Positions 8,930 through 16,266 of a stretch of 64,000 nt of DNA are shown here, piece by piece; positions within the stretch are counted from its first letter, which is position 1; the number at the start of each line of letters is the position of its first letter. Source of the DNA: Anaerocolumna aminovalerica (lineage in GTDB: Bacteria > Bacillota > Clostridia > Lachnospirales > Lachnospiraceae); assembly GCF_900115365.1 (NCBI RefSeq), contig NZ_FOWD01000017.1, positions 1 to 64,000 on the forward strand, in the 5' to 3' direction. The notes under the pieces were generated by a model. It was not told where the DNA came from, searched no databases, and worked only from the letters and a program-made list of their open reading frames with translations. A program made the translations under genes and the position numbers.

Positions 8930-9355
8930 ATATAATTCCTCCATTCTATGTAAGTATACTGGTTAAAATATGGTTACCAGATATCAACATTTTATCAGAT
9001 GGTACTATAATTTTCAATAATAAAAGTATTTGTGGCATTGAAATATTAATATGGGAATAGTACTAATTCTTCATAAGACCTAACATATCAAAACCTGTAA
9101 GCAAGACTTTCCTTTTCTGCTCTGATTTGGATCTTTATAATCGGGATTAGTTTAAAGTACATATTTTTTATTATAATCAGCATAATAAATAAGATAAAAA
9201 TAGTAGTGTCAGATTCTCATGGTAAGGCTATATTATAAATAATTTCTATTCATTATTCGAAACCTGTGATAAAATAGAATAATGTAACAAAAGATGAAGA
9301 TAATGACAAATTAAATAAAGTTATAGCAGTACAAAAGCTTATAAGGAGGTATTAT
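8930..9355. other. Gene-free stretch between ferredoxin and hydrogenase
   Basis: A divergent intergenic region of about 420 bp that must hold the promoters of both genes. It is AT-rich. I see no open frame with a ribosome site, no long palindrome and no clear sigma-A boxes apart from weak matches, so I do not place promoters here. AAGGAGG for the hydrogenase lies at its right end. Confidence 0.5.
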
Positions 9356-10594
9356 ATGGCTGCATTTGAAGAATTATATCGTAAATTAGTAAAAGAATCC
9401 CTGGAAACCAATGGATCACCCCAATTATCAACGGAATATGATCCCCATCATTTAGATTGCTTATTATATCCTGAAAAATATGGATCTGTAATTCATATAG
9501 GTAATTGTGAATGTCCGATCGATGGGCCTGCCAAATGCTCAGAAAGCTGTATATTTGACGCGATTACAAAGGATGAAGACGGGGTTATTCGTATAGATAA
9601 AGAAAAATGTGTAGGCTGTTATGCCTGTATTGACAACTGTGATTCCAAGAAATTAACGGCAAGCCGTGACATATTACCTGCCTTAGATGCCATGCGCAAG
9701 GCGAAAGGCCCGGTATATGCTTTGATTGCACCTGCATTTTTAGGACAATTCAGTAATGATGTTACACCGGGGAAGTTACGTACAGCTTTTAAGAAACTTG
9801 GATTTGACGGTATGATTGAAGTTGCTTTATTTGCAGATATATTAACCCTGAAAGAAGCCTTGGAATTTGATAAAAATATTCTTACTGAAGCAGATTATCA
9901 ATTAACCAGTTGTTGCTGCCCCATCTGGATTGGTATGATTCGTAAAATTTATCATGAATTAATGCCTCATGTACCGGGCGCTGTTTCACCAATGGTGGCA
10001 GCAGGGCGTACCATAAAGACACTGCACCCGGATGCACTTACCATGTTTATTGGACCTTGTATTGCGAAAAAAGCGGAAGCAAAGGAAAAAGACATAGCAG
10101 ATGCAGTGGATTTCGTACTTACTTTCCAGGAAGTGCAGGATATATTTGAATTTGCCAATATTGATCCGGCCAAGATGGAAGAAAGTGAAAAAGATCATTC
10201 CTCCAGAGCCGGAAGAATCTATGCCAGAACGGGAGGAGTCAGTGAAGCAGTATCCAGTACAGTGAAGCGCCTGAACCCTGATCGTAAAATTACGGTACGT
10301 ACCAGACAGGCAGACGGGGTACCGGCCTGCCGTGAAATGATTGCACAAATACAAAAGGGTGAGATTCAGGCTAACTTCTATGAAGGCATGGGATGTGTAG
10401 GGGGGTGTGTTGGCGGACCAAAAGTAATGATTGACCGTAACCTTGGACGTGAAAATGTAATTCAATATGGAGAAGATGCCAGTTATCCTACACCAATAGA
10501 TAATCCTTACGTTATCGAACTCCTCCATAGATTGGGATTAGATACCGTGGAAAGTCTGCTGGAAAAAAGTGATATATTTACCCGGTATTTTTAA
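9356..10594 (+). CDS. [FeFe]-hydrogenase, group-B-like monomer (412 aa)
   Basis: A cytosolic iron-only hydrogenase-type protein that would interconvert protons and H2 using ferredoxin. The N-terminal Fe-S part has CECPIDGPAKCSESC (residues 51-65) and CVGCYACIDNC (85-95). The H-cluster motifs are L1 TSCCCPIW (184-191), L2 FIGPCIAKKAEA (231-242) and L3 EGMGCVGGCVGG (343-354). The GPC and MGCVGGC forms differ from the MPC and CPGGC of the well-studied group A enzymes and suit the poorly characterised group B. The L1 motif has three adjacent cysteines. Hydrogenase maturases are not in the window. A sensory or non-H2 role is possible. Confidence 0.85.
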   Translation: MAAFEELYRKLVKESLETNGSPQLSTEYDPHHLDCLLYPEKYGSVIHIGNCECPIDGPAKCSESCIFDAITKDEDGVIRIDKEKCVGCYACIDNCDSKKLTASRDILPALDAMRKAKGPVYALIAPAFLGQFSNDVTPGKLRTAFKKLGFDGMIEVALFADILTLKEALEFDKNILTEADYQLTSCCCPIWIGMIRKIYHELMPHVPGAVSPMVAAGRTIKTLHPDALTMFIGPCIAKKAEAKEKDIADAVDFVLTFQEVQDIFEFANIDPAKMEESEKDHSSRAGRIYARTGGVSEAVSSTVKRLNPDRKITVRTRQADGVPACREMIAQIQKGEIQANFYEGMGCVGGCVGGPKVMIDRNLGRENVIQYGEDASYPTPIDNPYVIELLHRLGLDTVESLLEKSDIFTRYF

Positions 10595-10920
10595 CAAATA
10601 TCTTGGGAGTTGTAAACTTTCCTCCAAGACAGATTGCAGATTTTATTCAGAGGCACTTGTACTTGGTGTTTATTTCAAAAATGGAGTTATTTTATATCTC
10701 CTCAACAAAAGGTCGAAAAAGGTGACAAACTGGGATAACCTTTGCTTCCAATAAAGACTCTTTTAATACCAACTCTTTCATGGTAACTGTGACTTTGTCA
10801 CAGTTACCATGTTGATTATGTGATATTATAAACATATATTAAAAACCAATATAATTAATTGAAATAAGCAGACATTTTATTTCTGACCGGTTGATTTTTT
10901 ATAAGAAAGAGAGGGTTAAT
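10595..10920. other. Intergenic region with a long perfect palindrome
   Basis: About 325 bp between the hydrogenase and the CoA-disulfide reductase gene. A short open frame over its left half (10569-10754) has no ribosome site and looks like chance. The notable feature is the palindrome at 10779-10811, described separately. No clear -35/-10 pair was found near the downstream gene. Confidence 0.45.
10779..10811. repeat. Perfect 15-bp inverted repeat, possible operator or terminator
   Basis: CATGGTAACTGTGAC (10779-10793) and its exact complement (10797-10811) flank a TTT. The core TGTGAC-TTT-GTCACA resembles a CRP/FNR-type half-site pair, but the half-sites are 5 nt apart rather than the usual 6. 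There is no T-run after the stem, which argues against a simple terminator for the hydrogenase gene. It lies 110 nt before the reductase start. Confidence 0.6.
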
Positions 10921-13386
10921 ATGAGCAAAGTAATTATTGTTGGCGGGGTTGCTGGAGGAGCTTCTGCCGCTGCACGTCTTAGGAGATTAGACGAAAAAGC
11001 AGAAATAATTATGTTCGAGAAAGGAGAATACATCTCCTTTGCAAACTGTGGATTACCTTATTATATAGGTGGAGAAATTACGGAAAAAGAAGCATTGACA
11101 TTACAAACACCGGAAAGTTTTCATGGCAGATTTAATGTGGATGTTAGAGTGTTACAGGAAGTAATATCCATTGATGTAAATAAAAAACTGGTTAGGGTTA
11201 AGAACCTTAAAACCAATGAAACTTATGAAGAAACTTATGATAAGCTATTACTATCCCCCGGTGCAGCACCTGCAAAACCGAATATAAAAGGCGGGGATAA
11301 TGAAAAAGTATTTACCCTTCGTAATATACCGGATACCTATAGAATTAAGGATTATGCAGATAAAAGACATGTAAAAAGCGCAGTGATAGTAGGCGGCGGT
11401 TATATTGGAGTTGAGATGGCAGATAATCTTCATGCCGCCGGCCTTAAAGTTACCATAGTAGAATTTGCAGATCATGTAATAGCACCCATTGACTATGATA
11501 TGGCCTGTGAAGTTCATAATCATATCCGTAGTAAAGGTGTGAATCTAATTCTAAAAGATGGTGTGAAGGAGATCAGAGACCAGGGAGAACAGTTAAAAGT
11601 AATCCTTGGGAATGGTGAAATCATAACCGATATGGTAATTATGTCTGTTGGTGTCAGACCGGAAAGTACATTAGCCAAAGATGCAGGTCTGGAAGTAAGT
11701 CCTAAGGGTGCAATTATAGTGAATGCCAATATGCAGACCTCTAATAGGGATATTTATGCAGTTGGTGATGCAATCCAGATTAAAGATTTTGTTACAGGTG
11801 ATGATGGATATATTCCTTTGGCAGGACCCGCCAATAAACAAGGAAGAATTGCAGCAGAGAATATAGTTGGAATTTCAAGCACTTATAAGGGAACTCAGGG
11901 AACAGGAATTCTGAAATGTTTTGATTTAACAATAGCCAATACAGGAATAACCGAGGCAAGAGCAAAGGAATTGAATTTAAATTATGAAAAATCCTTTACT
12001 TATTCTGCTTCACATGCCTCCTATTATCCCGGTGCAGTAAATATGTCAATTAAACTTATCTTTGATAAAGACAGTGGCAAGATTTTAGGTGCTCAGATAG
12101 TTGGCTATGAAGGAACAGATAAGAGACTGGATGTTATTGCAACTGCTATAAGAGCAGGAATGACCATATATGATTTGACAGAATTAGAGCTGGCATATGC
12201 ACCACCATTCTCATCAGCAAAAGATCCGGTTAACATGGCAGGTTTTGTGGCAGAGAATATAATGACCGGAAAGGTAAAAAACTTCCACTGGAATGAGGTA
12301 AAAGACTTGCCAAGAGACGGCAGCGTTAGTTTACTGGATGTTCGTACTAATATGGAGTATGAAAATGGTTCTATAGATGGATTTATGAATATCCCCTTAG
12401 ATGACTTACGTGAGAAACTGCACATATTAGATAAGTCAAAACCGGTGTACGTAACCTGTCAGATTGGCCTTCGGGGATATCTTGCCTGCCGTATATTAGA
12501 ACAGAACGGATATGAATGCTACAATTTATCAGGCGGATATCGTTTATATAACACTATTTACTATAATAAACCAATGATTGTACGTGACGAAGAAAGAATG
12601 GTACCGGATAAACTGGAAGCTGCCTCTGTATCTGATAAACCGGTAAATAAACTTGAGATTAATGCTTGTGGCCTTCAATGCCCCGGGCCGATTATGAAGT
12701 TATCAGAGGCAATAAAAAAGGCAGAGAATGATGACGTAATAGAAATAACTACTACGGATCAGGCATTTGCAGCAGATGTTGAGGCTTGGTGCAGAAGAAC
12801 TGGGAATACCTTCCTGGGTATTGCATCTGAAAAGGGAATAACTAAAGCTTCTGTCAAAAAAGGATGTGTAAATACCAAATCAGGAGGAGATTGCAGTACT
12901 CCCCCTTCAGAAGGAAATAACAAAAATATTATTGTGTTTTCAGGAGATTTAGATAAAGCAATTGCCTCTTTTGTAATAGCCAATGCAGCTGCAGCTATGG
13001 GACGAAAAGTAAGCATGTTCTTTACTTTCTGGGGATTGAATATTTTAAGAAAACCAACAAAAGTTTCTGTAAAAAAAGATTTTATGAGCAAAATGTTTGG
13101 ATTTATGATGCCTAGAGGAAGTAAAAAATTATCTTTATCAAAGATGAATATGGCAGGTATGGGCCCAAAAATGATTCGAAATGTAATGAAAAATAAAAAT
13201 GTGGAGAGTTTGGAGAGCTTGATTCAAGCTGCAATGGACAACGGAATCGAATTGATTGCCTGTACCATGAGTATGGATGTAATGGGAATTAAAATGGAAG
13301 AATTAATAGACGGTGTAAAACCTGGCGGCGCGGCAGCAATGCTTGCTAATGCAGAAGAATCGGATATGTCCTTATTCATATCCTGA
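10921..13386 (+). CDS. CoA-disulfide reductase / rhodanese / TusA / DsrE fusion (821 aa)
   Basis: A cytosolic flavoprotein fused to three sulfur-handling domains. Residues 1-440 are a pyridine-nucleotide-disulfide oxidoreductase: FAD motif VGGVAGGASAAA (8-19), the CoADR-type redox C43 in FANCGLPYY, and a second dinucleotide site VIVGGGYIGVE. A rhodanese domain follows (about 455-545) with TCQIGLRG as its cysteine loop, then a TusA/SirA domain with CGLQCPGP, and a DsrE-like C-terminus with CTMSMD. Such fusions likely act in CoA-persulfide or polysulfide reduction and sulfane-sulfur traffic. The start at 10921 follows GAGAGGG; a frame open from 10891 lacks a ribosome site. Confidence 0.9.
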   Translation: MSKVIIVGGVAGGASAAARLRRLDEKAEIIMFEKGEYISFANCGLPYYIGGEITEKEALTLQTPESFHGRFNVDVRVLQEVISIDVNKKLVRVKNLKTNETYEETYDKLLLSPGAAPAKPNIKGGDNEKVFTLRNIPDTYRIKDYADKRHVKSAVIVGGGYIGVEMADNLHAAGLKVTIVEFADHVIAPIDYDMACEVHNHIRSKGVNLILKDGVKEIRDQGEQLKVILGNGEIITDMVIMSVGVRPESTLAKDAGLEVSPKGAIIVNANMQTSNRDIYAVGDAIQIKDFVTGDDGYIPLAGPANKQGRIAAENIVGISSTYKGTQGTGILKCFDLTIANTGITEARAKELNLNYEKSFTYSASHASYYPGAVNMSIKLIFDKDSGKILGAQIVGYEGTDKRLDVIATAIRAGMTIYDLTELELAYAPPFSSAKDPVNMAGFVAENIMTGKVKNFHWNEVKDLPRDGSVSLLDVRTNMEYENGSIDGFMNIPLDDLREKLHILDKSKPVYVTCQIGLRGYLACRILEQNGYECYNLSGGYRLYNTIYYNKPMIVRDEERMVPDKLEAASVSDKPVNKLEINACGLQCPGPIMKLSEAIKKAENDDVIEITTTDQAFAADVEAWCRRTGNTFLGIASEKGITKASVKKGCVNTKSGGDCSTPPSEGNNKNIIVFSGDLDKAIASFVIANAAAAMGRKVSMFFTFWGLNILRKPTKVSVKKDFMSKMFGFMMPRGSKKLSLSKMNMAGMGPKMIRNVMKNKNVESLESLIQAAMDNGIELIACTMSMDVMGIKMEELIDGVKPGGAAAMLANAEESDMSLFIS

Positions 13387-13993
13387 TTGTTGGATAGGTT
13401 TGAAACAGATGAAATCATTTGTACAAAGCATAAGATGAAAGAATTAGAAGGAATTATAAAATAAACCATGAAGGCAGTCATTTTTAAGCGTGAATTCAGC
13501 TATACTGAATTTTAAATGAAGAACTCTCATTATAAAGGTGAAGTTGTAAAAAATTCAGTTGTGCTGAATTTATGCTTAAGAATAAAAGTTTTTGGAAGTA
13601 GCCATATTAGAATAGGTATGAATAAAAGTTTAGCATAATTAAAATAGCTTGATAAATACATTATTATGGTATAGAATGGTAAACAGTAAACATCTATTAC
13701 AAAATTGAATATAATTCAATAAAATTGATGCGTTATGATATATCCTGTATTTGGGCACTTGGGGTATAGATAGCAAGTAGTGCAACCGGCGATTTTATGT
13801 TACTTTATTAAGGGACATTTATTTTACGTTTTGTAAAATAAATATCTCTTTCCTTTGCATTCCTTTCTTGCATAAGCCCCATGATTTTAGAAAATAATAT
13901 ATGTATTATTTTATTCCGAGTAAACAGACAGGATAGTCGGATTTTTTATTGTTCTTATTTAGTCAACATTAGAGTGTTAGATAGGAGAATACA
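13387..13993. other. 607-bp gene-free stretch
   Basis: No convincing gene is visible on either strand. It contains the paired CTGAATT palindromes at 13493-13571 (separate entry) and an AT-only hairpin, ATTTATTTTAC / GTAAAATAAAT (13817-13827 and 13833-13843), followed by a pyrimidine run. That hairpin could end a transcript coming from the left. A ribosome site (TAGGAG) for the next gene lies at its right end. Confidence 0.5.
13493..13571. repeat. Two related inverted repeats with AATTCAG / CTGAATT arms
   Basis: The first palindrome has AATTCAG (13493-13499) and CTGAATT (13505-13511). The second has AAATTCAG (13551-13558) and CTGAATTT (13564-13571). The arms are the same and the spacers differ by one base (5 nt each). 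Their centres are 59-60 nt apart. They could be a pair of operator sites or two small RNA hairpins. Confidence 0.5.
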
Positions 13994-14653
13994 ATGGGAC
14001 AAAATTATGCAAGTTTTCATATTATTGCAGAAAATACAAAGGAAACGCTAAAACAGGTGGAGCAATATTTCAGCAATGATACCACCTCCAATAATAAGGG
14101 TAATATCCGGGAAAGTTTATCAGAATCTATTTATGATGAATCTATAAATAATAAGTTCAGTCTATTACATTATCTTCAAGATTTATTTGAGAATACCCCT
14201 AAATTGATGCTGATAAATAATAAATTCATTTCTGTATATGATGAATCTTACTCTTTAGAGAATATAGAAACAGAAGGAATTAACTTATCAAAATATTTAG
14301 AAACCCCGGTTATTGGAACCGGTAATTTCGATGATGATATTTTTAGTATCTTATTATTTCAAAAGGGAAAGATCATTACCCGATATACCATTGGAGAAGG
14401 TTTGGAAGAAAACAAATTTAGACAGTGTAACATGGATTTGGATGTATTTAAAAAGGTTACCAATCTAAGTGTAGAAAAACTGGATACTTTATTAAAGGAA
14501 GAGGATATTTACGATATAGAAGATGGATTCTCTGAACTTTATAATATTGCGTTAGATTTAACCTATGATGATCTAGCATCTTTTGAAAATAAATTTAAAA
14601 AGCTTAAAGAAACCAATTCATATTCTATTTTTGAACTTCTTGTTACATCATGA
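13994..14653 (+). CDS. Uncharacterised acidic cytosolic protein (219 aa)
   Basis: I do not recognise this protein. It starts MGQNYASFHIIAENTKET, has no signal peptide or membrane segment, and is acidic with many Asp/Glu/Asn. A central part (about residues 65-130) reads like a compact alpha/beta fold, with INNKFISVYDESYSLEN and ILLFQKGKIITRYTIG. The C-terminal third is predicted helical and charged. It has its own ribosome site (TAGGAG) and its own terminator at 14664-14700, so it is a single-gene transcript. Codon use matches the neighbours. Similarity to small immunity-type folds is possible but unproven. Confidence 0.75.
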   Translation: MGQNYASFHIIAENTKETLKQVEQYFSNDTTSNNKGNIRESLSESIYDESINNKFSLLHYLQDLFENTPKLMLINNKFISVYDESYSLENIETEGINLSKYLETPVIGTGNFDDDIFSILLFQKGKIITRYTIGEGLEENKFRQCNMDLDVFKKVTNLSVEKLDTLLKEEDIYDIEDGFSELYNIALDLTYDDLASFENKFKKLKETNSYSIFELLVTS

Positions 14654-14663
14654 GAAGATAAGG

Positions 14664-14700
14664 AATGGCAGTCAAAAGACTGCCATTTCTTTGGTTTTAT
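14664..14700 (+). terminator. Intrinsic terminator after the 219-aa gene
   Basis: AATGGCAGTC / GACTGCCATT (14664-14673 and 14678-14687) form a perfect 10-bp stem with an AAAA loop, followed by TCTTTGGTTTTAT. Confidence 0.85.
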
Positions 14701-14794
14701 AACTATATTTTCATGTATTATATAAAAAGAAACTTACATAAAATTTATATATTGTGAAAACAATAATATCACATAGAAAAAGGAGTGCAGAAAA

Positions 14795-15478
14795 ATGGAG
14801 ATTACTGGTTTAGATAGTAGGAAGGTTTTAAATGACGCAGGAGATAATTACTCCAAAGAAAAAGTTAATTTATTTAACGAAATCCATCAACATTTAATGG
14901 AAGATGAAAAACCATCAGACTTTTTAAATAGTTTATCTAATAATCATATATTTCAAGACGTTCCTTTTTCTATGTTATTAAAATTAAAGGAAACAGAACA
15001 ATCTCCCGTACATCATCCGGAGGGAAATGTATGGAATCATACCATGCTTGTTGTAGAGGAAGCTGCCAAAGTAAGAGGAAACAGTAAGAATCCGGAAGCC
15101 TTTATGTGGGCAGCATTATTACATGACTTAGGGAAACCGGATACAACAAGAAAGAGAAAAGGAAGAATTACTGCATATGATCATGATAGAGTAGGAGCAG
15201 AATTAACTAAAAGATTTTTGTCTTATTTTCCTTGTAAAGAAGAGTTTGTTAATGATGTAGTAAGCCTTGTAAGATATCATATGCATATATTGTATGTCAC
15301 CAAAGATTTACCTTTTGCGAAACCAAAAGAGATGATCCAGCATGTTGATATGAATGAAATAGCTTTATTAGGCTTGTGTGACAGATTGGGAAGAGAAAAT
15401 GCAGATAAGAATAAAGAGGAAGAAACCATTCAGTTTTTTCTCACTAAACTTAAAGGATTGAAAGGAATGGCAAAATAA
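14795..15478 (+). CDS. HD-domain phosphohydrolase, tRNA-nucleotidyltransferase-like (227 aa)
   Basis: A metal-dependent HD-superfamily protein. The metal ligands are visible as H in HHPEGNVWNHTMLVV, HD in ALLHDLGKPDTTR, and later H and D in RYHMHILYV and LCDRLGR. The segment order matches the HD part of bacterial CCA-adding enzymes, but the nucleotidyltransferase domain is absent, so the substrate is unknown. A phosphatase or phosphodiesterase acting on a nucleotide is likely. AAAGGAG lies 9 nt before the ATG. Its stop codon overlaps the start of a small downstream frame (TAATG). Confidence 0.85.
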   Translation: MEITGLDSRKVLNDAGDNYSKEKVNLFNEIHQHLMEDEKPSDFLNSLSNNHIFQDVPFSMLLKLKETEQSPVHHPEGNVWNHTMLVVEEAAKVRGNSKNPEAFMWAALLHDLGKPDTTRKRKGRITAYDHDRVGAELTKRFLSYFPCKEEFVNDVVSLVRYHMHILYVTKDLPFAKPKEMIQHVDMNEIALLGLCDRLGRENADKNKEEETIQFFLTKLKGLKGMAK

Positions 15479-15621
15479 TGCGGGAAAGAAAAGATAATAA
15501 AGGCAGAAATAATATCAATAAGAAAGATCATCAATTAAAAATTGAGCCTTCAACAGATTGTAGTACCGATAAAACTGAAGATAAAGCAGAAAATAAAATT
15601 CAAAATAGAAGTAATAAATAA
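15478..15621 (+). CDS. Possible 47-aa charged peptide, coupled to the HD gene
   Basis: The HD gene stop and a new ATG share one base (TAATG), and AAAGGA lies just upstream. The frame encodes a 47-residue Lys/Asn/Asp-rich peptide starting MRERKDNKGRNN and ends before a strong terminator at 15657-15706. The composition is low in complexity and I recognise no domain, so it may be a chance frame in AT-rich DNA. Confidence 0.3.
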   Translation: MRERKDNKGRNNINKKDHQLKIEPSTDCSTDKTEDKAENKIQNRSNK

Positions 15622-15656
15622 ATTATTATAGATAGCAAAAGACAGTAAAGATTATG

Positions 15657-15706
15657 AAAAACTGCCATTTGGTATGCACTATATGCACTCCAAATGGCAG
15701 TTTTTA
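15657..15706 (+). terminator. Strong intrinsic terminator
   Basis: AAAACTGCCATTTGG pairs with CCAAATGGCAGTTTT around a 17-nt loop (15673-15689), followed by more T. The loop itself holds a TATGCAC direct repeat. It ends the HD-protein transcript. Confidence 0.88.
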
Positions 15707-15804
15707 AATTAATGCCCTGAAAATGAAAACTGCCTGAATTTATACTCCCATGGCAATTTATTGTTCGATAGCAGTCACAATTAGGATTCTGCTGATAGAA
15801 AAAA

Positions 15805-15984
15805 CTATTGAGTTTTGGTGATTTTTAAACCTGAATCCACCAGTTCGTTTACTTTAGTTCCTTCCTTGTCCATATCAGATCCTTCACCGGCACCAGTGGT
15901 GTTATCCCTGTTCGTCATGTCTACACCATCTTTTACAGCAGTTCTTTTGGTTGGTGTTCCTTTGTTATCTTTTAACGGCTCCAT
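15805..15984 (-). CDS. Small hydrophilic protein of unknown function (59 aa)
   Basis: A minus-strand gene with a strong ribosome site (AAGGAGG, about 7 nt from the ATG at 15984). The product starts MEPLKDNKGTPTKRTAVKDG, is highly charged, has no cysteine, no hydrophobic segment and is probably unstructured. A longer frame extends upstream but only through AT-rich non-coding sequence containing the ribosome site. I recognise no family. Short soluble proteins of this style are common in spore-formers, but nothing here proves such a role. Confidence 0.6.
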   Translation of the reverse strand: MEPLKDNKGTPTKRTAVKDGVDMTNRDNTTGAGEGSDMDKEGTKVNELVDSGLKITKTQ

Positions 15985-16266
15985 AGTATTTTCCTCCTTT
16001 TTTGATATAGTATTTGTATAAAAGAGATCCGTATACATAAAAATCAAACAAGTATACATAAAAAATAACTTGATTATGTAGTGAATTCGTGATAATACTA
16101 TAGCTAGGACTAATGAGTAAGTAAAATTATGTAAGCTTATTTCCTGCTGGATTTCAGAATCTTTCATAAAACATTTCACATATTTGCCACAATTTTGTGA
16201 TATTGTGTAGGATGTACATAAATTAAAATGAGGAAAATAGGCTTTTATAATATAATGGAGGAAGTT

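Noticed and set aside
10569-10754. 61-codon frame after the hydrogenase gene
   Set aside because: No ribosome site, overlaps the hydrogenase end and has no recognisable features.
13384-13464. Coding-like in-frame stretch after the stop of the sulfur flavoprotein
   Set aside because: Only 25 codons after TGA with no family match; no evidence of read-through.
13471-13515. Fifteen-codon frame MKAVIFKREFSYTEF resembling an ABC-2 permease start
   Set aside because: Too short, no ribosome site, and no continuation in any frame; probably chance overlap with the palindrome.
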